Shown piece after piece: positions 33,327 to 41,572 of a stretch of 64,000 bases of DNA. This stretch comes from Desulfosporosinus acidiphilus SJ4 (lineage in GTDB: Bacteria; Bacillota; Desulfitobacteriia; Desulfitobacteriales; Desulfitobacteriaceae). A program made the translations under genes and the position numbers. Each line of letters begins with the position of its first letter. Position 1 is the first letter of the stretch. The notes beneath the pieces were generated by a model. It did no database searches, was not told the DNA's origin, and was given only the letters and a program-made list of their open reading frames with translations. The stretch is taken from contig NC_018068.1 in NCBI RefSeq assembly GCF_000255115.2, forward strand, positions 4,063,977-4,127,976, written 5' to 3'.

Positions 33327-35430
33327 TTATTTTCTGTCTGGTTTAATCCTTATTAATCGAATGCCATTTAAGGTCACCAGGATGGACGCTCCCATGTCTG
33401 CCAAAATTGCAAGCCATAGAGTTAACCAACCGGGGAAAACAGCAATGATAGCCACTACTTTTATGAATAGAGCAAATCCAATATTCTGTTTAATTATTTT
33501 TAGAGCAGCTTGACTTAAACTAATGGTAAAAGGCAATTTGGAAAGATCATCTGCCATTAAAGCGATGTCTGCAGTCTCCAATGCAGTATCCGTGCCTGCT
33601 CCTCCCATCGCTACTCCAACAGTGGCGGTAGCTAATGCCGGGGCATCGTTAATACCATCGCCGACCATTGCAACAGTTCCGTATTTATCTAATAGATTTT
33701 GGATGGCACTGACTTTTTCCTGGGGTAACAAGTCTGCCTCAAATTCCTCCACACCCACTTCTTTTGCAATAGCCTGAGCTGTAGCGTTGTTATCTCCCGT
33801 CAACATTACCGGATGTATTCCCATCCGCTTGAGAGAGACTATTGCTGCTTTACTAATGTCACGAACCGTGTCTGCCACTGCAATAATCCCAATGAAACTC
33901 TCTGGGGTACCCATAATCATGGCTGTCTTGCCTTCGCTTTGTAGTCGTTCAACGATGGCTAAAATGGAGTCTATCTTAATTCCTTTTTCCGTGAAAAGCC
34001 GAACATTACCAATATAAACAGTTTTACCTTGACAGATTCCTTGGGCACCACGGCCAGTTATCGTACTAAAGCCTTCAATGGGTTCGGGTACAATCCCCTC
34101 TGATTTTGCCTTGTTCACAATGGCTACAGCTAATGGATGTTCTGAACGAATTTCCAAATTCGCGGCCATTTGAAGGACTTCATCATTAGTATGTTCATTT
34201 ATAGTAATTACGTCTGTTACAGTAGGTTCGCCCATAGTGAGAGTTCCAGTCTTATCAAAGGCAATAGCCTTAAGTGATCCAGCTTGTTCAAGGTAGGTAC
34301 CGCCCTTGATTAGAACACCGTTGCGTGCAGCGTTGCTAATCGCACTAACAATTGCAACGGGTGTCGATACGACAAGCGCACAAGGACAGGAAACCACGAG
34401 CAAGGCAAGGCCACGATAAATCCATGGCTGCCAAGCATAGCCCATTAGTAAAGGAGGGAAAAGGACTATAGCTACCGCTAAAGCTAATACTATCCGGTGT
34501 ATATATGGTAGCAAAGCGCTCAACAAAGGCTTGAGCCGGTGCTCGCTTCGTTTGTGCTTCTTCTACGAGATGAATAATCTTAGCAATTGTCGTATCTTTG
34601 ACGAGTTTGGTAACTCTTATCTCTAACGCACCATGTGTATTTAGAGTTCCGGCAAATACTTCATCTCCAGGCCACTTTTCCACCGAAACAGATTCGCCTG
34701 TAATCGCTGACTGATTGATTGCAGTTTCACCTTTGGCGATAGTCCCATCCATAGGGATTTTTTCTCCGGGCAACACCACAACCACATCATCGACTTGAAT
34801 GTCCTCAACCGGAATTTTGACTTCACCAGTGGCACGGATGACTCTCGCTTCTTTGGGTGCGATGTCCATTAACTCGCGAATCGACCTACGAGCACGATCC
34901 ATCGTCCATGATTCTAATAACTCCGAAACCGCATAGAGTAAAGCGACAACTGCACCTTCCTCCCATTGAGAAATGGCAATAGCTCCAATAATGGCCGCAC
35001 TCATGAGAACGCTCATATTAAAATCAAACTGTTGAAGTGAATAGAATGCTTTTTTGAAATTACCCCAACCGCCAAAAAGCATCGCGATCAGGTAAAGTGG
35101 GATGACTATAGCAAAAGCGGCTCCACTTTTATCCATAATAAACCCAATTGCTAAGAAGGCCGCCGCTACGATTGCACGTATAAACTCCCAATTGACCTTA
35201 GATTTCTTTTGCTCTTGCTGTTCAGTCTCTGAGTAAATAGAGTAATTTTCCTTTTTTCCTTCCAGTCGGATTAACTCTAAGTTTGCCGCGCCATCCACGG
35301 TTAATTTACGGGTAGCAATATTCAACTGAGCCCCGGACACGCCAGGGAGAGCCGCCACATTTTTTTCAAATTTAGCGGCACAGTCCATTCAGGTAATTCC
35401 TTCGACGCGAAAAACGAAAGTGTCAGTCAT
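33327..35430 (-). pseudogene. cadA: CadA/ZntA-type metal P1B-ATPase broken by an in-frame UGA and a frameshift
   Basis: From ATG at 35428-35430 the frame reads MTDTFVFRVEGIT, then TGA, then MDCAAKFEKN. The family motif is G-x-T-C-x-x-C, so the UGA stands at the first metal-binding Cys. The frame then runs through the TGES actuator to FATIYTP. One extra G near 34496-34499 shifts the frame, and IVLALAVAIVLF, SCPCALVVSTP, DKTGTLTMG and [11 protein letters not shown] continue in the next frame to 33327. Without both lesions it would be a Cd/Zn/Pb exporter of about 700 residues. The start overlaps the ArsR-type gene by 8 nt. Confidence 0.8.
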
Positions 35431-35812
35431 TTTCTTTTACACTCCTTGCCTTTATCATCTCACTTACTAGGTTCCCAATATGTTGATCCGCAAGTCTATA
35501 GTAAACGAGTTTGCCATCCTTTCTGAATTTGGCTAAGCCCATGTGGTTGAGCAACCGAAGATGATATGATGCAGTCGACTTTGTACTGTTAATCAAGGCG
35601 GCAACATCGCATACACAGAGCTCAGCCTGGCTAAGTGCATAGACAATCTTTAAACGGGTATCATCTGCAAGAGCCTTAAAAATAACCGCAATTCCTTCGA
35701 TACGATTTACGTCGGACCTGAGGCTATTAACCACTTCTTCATGGATACAATTGATTTGACAAACTGGAACATCCGTCATTAGCGTATCCCGTGACTCAAC
35801 CACTCTATACAT
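35423..35812 (-). CDS. ArsR/SmtB-family metal-responsive repressor (CadC-like)
   Basis: 129 residues. A winged-helix ArsR fold with the metal-binding ELCVCDVAAL motif in the recognition-helix region, as in CadC, plus N-terminal cysteines (VCQINC) that complete a CadC-type Cd/Pb/Zn site. AAGGAG directly abuts the ATG at 35812, so GTG at 35803 with 9-nt spacing may be the real start. It is co-transcribed with the overlapping, now broken, cadA-type gene. An imperfect palindrome at 35821-35843 is a likely operator. Confidence 0.88.
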   Translation of the reverse strand: MYRVVESRDTLMTDVPVCQINCIHEEVVNSLRSDVNRIEGIAVIFKALADDTRLKIVYALSQAELCVCDVAALINSTKSTASYHLRLLNHMGLAKFRKDGKLVYYRLADQHIGNLVSEMIKARSVKEND

Positions 35813-35820
35813 CTCCTTAT

Positions 35821-35843
35821 ATAGTCAAATAGTCACTTGATTA
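35821..35843 (-). promoter_or_regulatory. probable CadC/ArsR operator
   Basis: ATAGTCAAATAGTCACTTGATTA contains TCAA-x8-TTGA, resembling the TCAAATA-x2-TATTTGA dyad of CadC-type operators, directly upstream of the repressor gene. Confidence 0.5.
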
Positions 35844-35965
35844 TTATACTATATGTTTATGAGAAAGTTAAATTTCTTACGTTTGTAATGTTTGTGGTTT
35901 CCGATTTAAGTAATTCAAGTAAACCGGAGGAAAAATAGAATTCATAGGCCATTATTAAATAATTG

Positions 35966-36000
35966 AAAGGTAATTTCCTTAGCGTAAGGAAATTACCTTT
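35966..36000. terminator. intrinsic terminator after the Nramp-related gene
   Basis: AAAGGTAATTTCCTTA / TAAGGAAATTACCTTT, a perfect 16-bp stem with a 3-nt loop. Confidence 0.75.
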
Positions 36001-36103
36001 CTGCTTCTCAAACATGTTTTGGCGTATATTTTCGAATGTTGGCGGGACCCCTAATCAATCCGATTTACTAATAGACAAACTTATCGGATCATACTGGTAA
36101 CTG

Positions 36104-37375
36104 TTACTTGAATAATTCAAATATAGTTAATAATCCAAGAGAACATACAAGGATATAGATAAAAACAAGAACGATTTTTTCCCATTTTCTTAATTTATAA
36201 CGCTCTGAAAGAGCTCTCCATCCGAGTGCCAACAAAAATCCAAGAACTATGGGCAAAAGTAAAGAATTCATAACTTCAACCGCTACAGTTAGAGGTATCA
36301 ACGGAATTCCTATCAGCACTAATATTGCAGCGATAATAATCCCACCAATATAGACACCATAAAACACTGGTGCTTGTTTCCATGTATTATTAAGGCTACA
36401 TGGTACACTTAAGACTTCGCTTAACGCCCAAGACATTGACAAGGAAATAACAATTGAAGCAATTAACGCAGCACCTGTTAACCCAACCGCGAATAATACT
36501 TTTCCAATAAAATTGCCAAGAAAGGGAGTAAGTGCGTTTGCTATCTGTTGAATACTATCAAGAGCCGTATCCGGGTTAACTTTACCGATAGTAGCAGCAG
36601 TTAATATTAAAACTGCCGCCATAATAATTTGAGTAATTATTGAACCAAAGAATGTATCAATTCTACTATACTTTATAGATTCATGGCTCAATCCTTTATC
36701 TATTACGGCTCCTTGTTGATAAAAAATCATCCAAGGCATGATGACAGCGCCAACATTAGCAGCAACAAGTAGCAAATAAGAACTATTATTGAAAGGTTGC
36801 TTCCCTATAAAGGCAGTCGCAATTGCTCCAAAATCAGGTTTTGCATATAAAGCTGCTGGAATAAATACTATTTCAAAAAGACCAACCAGAATTGCAATAA
36901 ACTCTACGCGTTTATATTTACCTGTGCAGGATATTAATATCAATATTGTGGCAACTAGTGGAACTGTTACCCACTTAGAGACTCCAAAAACCATACCTAC
37001 CCCAATAATTCCAGAAAACTCAGTTACGAGAGCTCCTATAGCGGCTATTAAAAGTGTTGCCACTGAAACCCACGCCCACTTTGTTCCAAACTCCTCTCGT
37101 ATTAGTTGTCCATGACCTTTGCCAGTAGTTATCCCTAGACGAGTTGTTAATTCTTGAACAAAGTACAAAACTGGAATAAGTATCAATTGTAAAACCAGTA
37201 ATCTGTATCCCCACTGAGCTCCTGATTGTGCGGCAGTTATTATGGAACCCGCGTCTGTATCCGCCAACATAACTGTTAGACCTGGTCCAATTGTTGCAAG
37301 TAAAAATAACCATCTGTTCTTTGTAAATGACTTTTGCGGTACACATTCATAAGCTATTGATTCATCTTGTAACAT
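36104..37375 (-). CDS. Nramp-related divalent metal transporter
   Basis: 423 residues, about eleven membrane helices. The first-helix signature of Mn/Fe Nramps (DPGN) is replaced by ADTDAGS, and the helix-6 MPH motif is VIMPWMIFYQQ. These changes are seen in Nramp-related groups that include magnesium transporters, so the metal is uncertain. AGGAGGGG precedes the ATG. A Fur-like box lies 20 bp upstream and argues for iron or manganese control. Single-gene unit on the minus strand. Confidence 0.85.
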   Translation of the reverse strand: MLQDESIAYECVPQKSFTKNRWLFLLATIGPGLTVMLADTDAGSIITAAQSGAQWGYRLLVLQLILIPVLYFVQELTTRLGITTGKGHGQLIREEFGTKWAWVSVATLLIAAIGALVTEFSGIIGVGMVFGVSKWVTVPLVATILILISCTGKYKRVEFIAILVGLFEIVFIPAALYAKPDFGAIATAFIGKQPFNNSSYLLLVAANVGAVIMPWMIFYQQGAVIDKGLSHESIKYSRIDTFFGSIITQIIMAAVLILTAATIGKVNPDTALDSIQQIANALTPFLGNFIGKVLFAVGLTGAALIASIVISLSMSWALSEVLSVPCSLNNTWKQAPVFYGVYIGGIIIAAILVLIGIPLIPLTVAVEVMNSLLLPIVLGFLLALGWRALSERYKLRKWEKIVLVFIYILVCSLGLLTIFELFK

Positions 37376-37394
37376 CTTGCCCCTCCATTGTAAT

Positions 37395-37409
37395 TGATAT
37401 TCATTATCA
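37395..37409 (-). promoter_or_regulatory. Fur-type box upstream of the Nramp-related gene
   Basis: TGATATTCATTATCA, a 7-1-7 inverted repeat with one mismatch to the Fur/Zur/PerR-family pattern TGATAAT-x-ATTATCA. Confidence 0.6.
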
Positions 37410-37692
37410 GTTACAATGGTAGCATATTTCTAATATATTAGCAACGGATATTCCTTCCAATGTAACTGGGCAAAAGAAACCATGAAAAGCTGATTCAACG
37501 ATTCAAGATAGGGGTTATCATTTAACTTAAAAGTACTAGTTCAAAATCAAATTTTCATAACATAATATTTCAACGTCGCATTATAAATACTTCAAGGAAA
37601 TTGGCTTGCTGCATCCAGAATATATCATAGTATATACTATTTCAAAATGTTGGCAGGATTCCGAAAGTGGTATTTATGGTTGTTGCGCCATT

Positions 37693-37865
37693 TTACACGA
37701 ATCGTTGCCGTATACCAAAAACGCATACTAAAGCCCATAGCCCGCCTACGGTCAAACTAGTGACCATTGCACTAGGCGTATGGATGCGGAGGTAAATTGG
37801 GCTAAGAGCTAAAAGAACCATTAAGGCAATTCCGCCAAAAAGATGACCTTTAAAGCCAAACCAAA
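37693..37865 (-). pseudogene. remnant of a DedA/PAP2-type gene C-terminus
   Basis: Minus-strand translation gives GGIALMVLLALSPIYLRIHT, then PSAMVTSLTVGGLWALVCVF and a stop. It matches the end of the fusion protein at 22609-23886 (LALSPIYLRLHPPSTMVMSL). Nothing of the upstream gene remains. The rest of the 37410-37936 gap has no supported feature except a short palindrome ATAGTATATACTAT near 37630. Confidence 0.7.
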
Positions 37866-37936
37866 ACAATGCCGTTTGATTCTATTCCCTTCAAAACAAG
37901 CATAAATATTCGTCCTTTCGTAAGCTATCTTTTGAA

Positions 37937-38107
37937 TCACTTCTTTTGTTCAAAGGGTATTGGTTGTTTAATATCATGTTGATGGTGTTGCCCATTTTGA
38001 TCCTGCTGATGCCCTCCACAGCACCCTCCCATACCCCGACGATGCATCAAGATCATCATCCCAAATATAAACAAATACCATCCATATTGACTTAAGAACT
38101 GCCACAT
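37937..38107 (-). CDS. 56-residue Cys/His-rich single-span membrane protein
   Basis: ATG at 38105-38107 with AAGGAGG in front, stop at 37937-37939. MWQFLSQYGWYLFIFGMMIL is a membrane helix, followed by MHRRGMGGCCGGH and a Gln/His-rich tail (GQHHQHD). It is a sibling of the 64-residue protein at 5907, sharing SQY, MHR and GCCGG. Start lies 27 bp after the lgt stop, so it is in the lgt operon. Probable metal-binding membrane peptide; no known name. Confidence 0.65.
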   Translation of the reverse strand: MWQFLSQYGWYLFIFGMMILMHRRGMGGCCGGHQQDQNGQHHQHDIKQPIPFEQKK

Positions 38108-38134
38108 AAACAGCGACCTCCTTTAATCTCGGAT

Positions 38135-38911
38135 TTATTTTTCCATGATACTCCTTGACGTCAAAACAGCGGCAGAAACAAGAGCAATAACTATCATACC
38201 TATACTACTCCATTGTGCTGATGTCCAATTGAATAGATAACGTGCGCCATCCCCTCGCATAAATTCTAAGCCAAACCGTCCCAATGAATATAGAACGATA
38301 TAGGTTAGAAAGAGGATGCCCTTTGGCCATTTGCGCCAACGTGAAAGGATGATGATCAGAGCAAAAACGATCATGTCCCATTGCCCTTCCCACACCTCTG
38401 CAGGCCATAGGGGTTGACTGCCATAGGCTGCATAAGCCGGAGTACCTTGAGGATAAACCAAGCCAAAACCTAGGTTGGTTGGGCGACCGAAAGCATCTCC
38501 ATTAAGAAAACAAGCAATTCTTCCAATTGCCTGACCCAAGATAATCCCAGGAGCAGCAATATCCGCCATTTTCCAAAAATCGAATTGATACTTACGAGTG
38601 TAAATCCATCCTACAATAAAAGCCCCCACCAAAGCTCCCTGAATTGCCATGCCTCCAAGCCATATCATAAAGATTTCGGCAAGATGGAGGGAATAATAAC
38701 CCCATTCGTAGAAAAAGACTTGCCAAAGGCGTGCTCCGATAATTGACCCAATCACCGCGTAGACCACCAAATCCAAGAGATGTTGGCGATATTCTTTTTC
38801 CGAAGAAGCAAGATGATAAGCAACCCCAAAACCGATAATGATTGCCAAAACAACCACTACGCCATAGGATCTTAAAGGGAATCCACCGATGCTGAATAAA
38901 ACTTGCCGCAA
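38135..38911 (-). CDS. lgt: prolipoprotein diacylglyceryl transferase
   Basis: 258 residues from TTG at 38909-38911 (GGAGGGAAGGA upstream). Seven membrane helices and the Lgt signature GRIACFLNGDAFGRPT with conserved Arg. PQGTPAYAAYG and the closing RF-x-LEFMRGD also match. Lgt adds diacylglycerol to the lipobox Cys of prolipoproteins, the first step of lipoprotein maturation. It is followed by a mini-protein gene. A 35-nt piece of this gene is copied at 4441. A second, housekeeping lgt elsewhere is possible. Confidence 0.92.
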   Translation of the reverse strand: MRQVLFSIGGFPLRSYGVVVVLAIIIGFGVAYHLASSEKEYRQHLLDLVVYAVIGSIIGARLWQVFFYEWGYYSLHLAEIFMIWLGGMAIQGALVGAFIVGWIYTRKYQFDFWKMADIAAPGIILGQAIGRIACFLNGDAFGRPTNLGFGLVYPQGTPAYAAYGSQPLWPAEVWEGQWDMIVFALIIILSRWRKWPKGILFLTYIVLYSLGRFGLEFMRGDGARYLFNWTSAQWSSIGMIVIALVSAAVLTSRSIMEK

Positions 38912-38940
38912 CTTTATCCTTCCCTCCTAAGAAAAATGTT

Positions 38941-38977
38941 AAAGGGCAGTTCACCCTTTATTGAGCTACTGCCCTTT
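38941..38977 (-). terminator. terminator after the SHOCT gene at 38995
   Basis: AAAGGGCAGT / ACTGCCCTTT stem between the SHOCT gene and lgt. Confidence 0.65.
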
Positions 38978-38994
38978 TGAAATATAATTTATAC

Positions 38995-39285
38995 TTATTT
39001 CCCTTCTAAATCTTGTTTGCGAATTTGATATTCCGCTGAATCGATCTCTCCACGTGCATAGCGTTCACGCAGGATGTCTAAGCCACTATTATGCCTACCC
39101 AATCCACCTGTATGAACTTGAGATGTGTTACGACGAAACAAATAGATGCCCAATAGAATGATCCCTATTCCGAAGATAAGCGGCATGATCATTCCCATCC
39201 ATCCATATCCGCCGCCTCCATAGCCGCCATATCCGTATCCACCGTTTCCCCAACCACCCATCATATTTCCCCATCCACCCATCAT
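38995..39285 (-). CDS. SHOCT-domain membrane protein with Gly/Trp repeats
   Basis: 96 residues: an N-terminal MMGGWGN repeat and GGYGYGGYGGGGYG stretch, a membrane helix (about 32-50), a linker, and a SHOCT motif LDILRERYARGEIDSAEYQIRK. AAGGAGG RBS. Sibling of 29571 and 39381. Role unknown; family members often sit in envelope-stress or metal gene clusters. Confidence 0.75.
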   Translation of the reverse strand: MMGGWGNMMGGWGNGGYGYGGYGGGGYGWMGMIMPLIFGIGIILLGIYLFRRNTSQVHTGGLGRHNSGLDILRERYARGEIDSAEYQIRKQDLEGK

Positions 39286-39380
39286 GTAAATTCCTCCTTC
39301 AAATTATTTTTAACAAATTACAGCTAGAAAATAATCTTTACCAAAAGTTAATTTCTATTCAAATCAATCCAAGAACTAAA

Positions 39381-39602
39381 TTATAGCTTTTTAATAGATA
39401 TAGTCTGCTTTTGTCCCGACAATTCTTGTTTTCTCTCATGATAGTCCTCACTATTAATCTCGCCCCGGGCATATCGATCATTTAAGATATCCATTGGAGT
39501 ATGCAACTGAGATTCATGGTTCGTGCGACACGCCCCTCCGGCATTGGATGAGTTAAAGAAATAATACGCTACAAAGACTAGAATAATTAAACCAAACATC
39601 AT
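39381..39602 (-). CDS. small SHOCT-domain membrane protein
   Basis: 73 residues: a membrane helix at the very start (MFGLIILVFVAYYFF), a Cys, and a SHOCT motif MDILNDRYARGEINSEDYHERK, then a basic tail. GAGGGGG RBS. Transcribed in the same direction as the Met-rich gene upstream (43-bp gap) and possibly with it, under the 11-bp repeat promoter. Confidence 0.72.
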   Translation of the reverse strand: MMFGLIILVFVAYYFFNSSNAGGACRTNHESQLHTPMDILNDRYARGEINSEDYHERKQELSGQKQTISIKKL

Positions 39603-39645
39603 TTGTGATTCCCCCTCTCATTAGTTATTAAGCTAAATTAGGTAA

Positions 39646-40086
39646 TTACATCATATTGCCACTCTTGTTCAGACTCCTATTTCCGTTCATCATCGTAATT
39701 CCAGAACTGGTAGCACTACTTCCATTGGTCATCATGTTTCCTTCTGATTGACTCATAAATTGGTTCATCTTATTAAGATTGTCTTGTCCAATTTGGGCCT
39801 TAACATTAGGGTCAGAATTCATAAGACCTTGCATCGCCTTAACATCTCCTGTTTGCATGGCGTTCTGCATCCCCGCTGAATTATAGAGATCTTGCATGGC
39901 CGTCGAATTCATTAATGATTGATGTTGACCTTGTGAAAAGGTTTGCTGCATAAATCCTTGCATTTGACCCACCCATCCGCTGCCTTGTTGAGAAGTCGTT
40001 CCTGCTAGAGCTGGTAAAGCCATAACCCCTACTGCTAACGTTGCGGTTCCTAAGATGGCAGTGATCCTTTTACCAAATTTTTTCAT
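39646..40086 (-). CDS. exported Met-rich protein, copy 2
   Basis: 146 residues, closely related to the protein at 12099: the same signal peptide type (KRITAILGTATLAVGVM), the same WVGQMQGFMQQTF, MNSTAMQ and NSDPNVKAQIGQ blocks, and a Met/Asn/Ser-rich tail. Likely extracytoplasmic, perhaps binding Cu(I) through methionines (inference). The upstream region, including the 11-bp repeat array, is also conserved with copy 1, so the promoter was duplicated with the gene. Confidence 0.75.
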   Translation of the reverse strand: MKKFGKRITAILGTATLAVGVMALPALAGTTSQQGSGWVGQMQGFMQQTFSQGQHQSLMNSTAMQDLYNSAGMQNAMQTGDVKAMQGLMNSDPNVKAQIGQDNLNKMNQFMSQSEGNMMTNGSSATSSGITMMNGNRSLNKSGNMM

Positions 40087-40192
40087 TATATATTCCCCCT
40101 AATTTAATCTTCATTTTGAAGTTTTGTAGCTTTGCTTCATTCAATTTACTGATCTTCTATGTCCTTAGTGTAACTCAGGGATACGATCTTCT

Positions 40193-40220
40193 CATGAAAA
40201 AGTTGTGAATTTCTCATGAA
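40193..40220 (-). promoter_or_regulatory. three 11-bp-spaced repeats upstream of Met-rich gene copy 2
   Basis: CATGAA (40193), TGTGAA (40204), CATGAA (40215). On the minus strand GATCGTATC and a GTTACACT -10-like sequence follow. Confidence 0.65.
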
Positions 40221-40335
40221 TTTAGAGGTGTATCACTCATCTTAGCCAAACTTTGTTTACAATTTTTAATGTATCCTCGTATTGGTCACTATACAACTTA
40301 CTTACCTCATGGTATTATTGAAAAAACTAAATAGT

Positions 40336-40506
40336 TTAGAATAAGTGATTCCTTCTTGAGGGAAGGAATTGAAAAGGAAAGTCAGTTGAAAGCTGACACG
40401 GTACCCGCCACTGTAAAAGGGAATCAACTCACACCATGTCACTGGAATTCATCTGGGAAGACGTGAGTTGATGATGATCTTAAGCCAGGAGACCTGCTTA
40501 TTCTAA
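40336..40506 (+). promoter_or_regulatory. cobalamin (B12) riboswitch
   Basis: Hallmarks are visible: ACCCGCCACTGTAA (the GCCACTG core) at about 40403-40416 and the B12 box AAGCCAGGAGACCTGC at 40482-40497. The P1 stem TTAGAATAAG (40336-40345) pairs with CTTATTCTAA (40497-40506). It binds adenosyl- or methylcobalamin and shuts off the genes behind it. A terminator at 40592 is the likely expression platform. Confidence 0.92.
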
Positions 40507-40591
40507 GGTGAAAGCTACCTACGGGAATGTTAGGGGGTGTATACTTGTGTCGATAGGTCAACTCTTGTTGTGTGATACATGTTAAACTTTT

Positions 40592-40618
40592 TCCCTTCTA
40601 TGATGAAGGGTTTTTATT
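40592..40618 (+). terminator. riboswitch-controlled terminator
   Basis: CCCTTC / GAAGGG stem with a T5ATTTTT tail between the B12 aptamer and the transporter remnant. Confidence 0.75.
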
Positions 40619-40685
40619 TTTGTATTCCTAAACCGAATCTGGTTAACGTTCTTTTCATAAACAGTGGATCAGGAGGAAGAAAAAG

Positions 40686-40975
40686 TTGAAAGATATCACT
40701 CAGGCAGAGAAAAGTAGCCCTCAGTGGCTGCGTTATGGTATGGCAGTAACTGGGCTACATCTTTTAGGCCTAACAATGATGTTGCTAAATATATAACAAT
40801 ATCCGCAATTACTGGGATTTGGATTTTTATCGTACACACTGGGCTTACGTCAGCTTTTGATGCAGATCACATTGCAGCTATTGATAACACAGTTCGCAAA
40901 ATGATTCAACATAACCAAGACCCCATGGGAGTTGGTAGGCAAAATTCCGGTTACCGACACCGTACCCGGCTGTAA
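40686..40975 (+). pseudogene. truncated, frameshifted Ni/Co transporter (NiCoT, HoxN type)
   Basis: TTG at 40686 after GGAGGAAG begins KDITQAEKSSPQWLRYG and a first membrane helix, which stops at a TAA near 40795. The next frame continues with ITGIWIFIVHTGLTSAFDAD and HIAAIDNTVRK, the NiCoT signature (usually H-x4-DH-I). It ends at GVGRQNSGYRHRTRL. About two thirds of the usual roughly 330 residues are missing. Cobalt uptake under B12 control is a standard arrangement; here the gene is dead. Confidence 0.8.
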
Positions 40976-41087
40976 TAGAATCTCCTAACGCAAGATAATA
41001 GTTTGGCATTTTCTGTTTATCACCACCAGTTTAGATAGATACCAATATACGGTACGTAACCCAATATAAACTTGTGCAAGCTTTACT

Positions 41088-41143
41088 TTATAAATACAAG
41101 GAAACGGATCGACTCTAAACGATTTGTTTCCTTGTATTTATAA
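41088..41143. terminator. long inverted repeat (24-bp arms) before the selenoprotein-like frame
   Basis: TTATAAATACAAGGAAAC.. and ..GTTTCCTTGTATTTATAA pair with two mismatches. Works as a terminator in either direction. Confidence 0.65.
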
Positions 41144-41178
41144 CTATTTGGAACTATTTTATCCAGATATTACATAAA

Positions 41179-41475
41179 ATGGATGCCGTCGTTCTAACTC
41201 CTGGCTGACCCCTATGTCATCAATCCGTGGGATTGATCCAGCGTGAATTTGAAGAGATTGGCTTAAGTACGATTAGTATTTCCCTGATGCAAGGGATTAC
41301 GGCAAAAGTATCCCCTCCTCGTACTGTTTATGTTCATTTCCCACTAGGTCGTGTTACTGGTAAGGCGTCCGATGCCGAGACCCAGAACCAAGTATTTAAA
41401 GCTACCCTGAATCCTTTAGTTGATATCCAAAACCCCGGCGAAATTAGGAAACTGCCTTTTACATGGAAAGAGTAG
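41179..41475 (+). CDS. C-terminal part of a GrdB-like selenoprotein with in-frame UGA (Sec-x-x-Cys)
   Basis: From ATG 41179 the frame reads MDAVVLTPG, UGA (41206-41208), PLCHQSVGLIQREFEEIGL and on to 41475 (98 residues with Sec10). It matches the second half of the small glycine/betaine-reductase selenoprotein B-like family, whose redox motif is U/C-P-x-C. An 8-bp hairpin with loop GTG starts 10 nt after the UGA, as expected for a bacterial SECIS. The N-terminal half is missing and no RBS is seen, so it may be a truncated copy. A start at 41227 would lose the redox motif. Confidence 0.6.
41219..41237 (+). promoter_or_regulatory. SECIS-like hairpin behind UGA 41206
   Basis: ATCAATCC / GGATTGAT perfect stem with loop GTG; the loop G is 19 nt after the UGA, within the spacing known for bacterial SECIS elements. 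Confidence 0.6.
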
Positions 41476-41572
41476 GCTCAAGCCTACTCTTTTTCAACAA
41501 CAATTATTCAAATATACTTCTCGTTATCAGCCATACAAATCAACTCGTTGTACGCTGCCATTTTTTTGTAAC

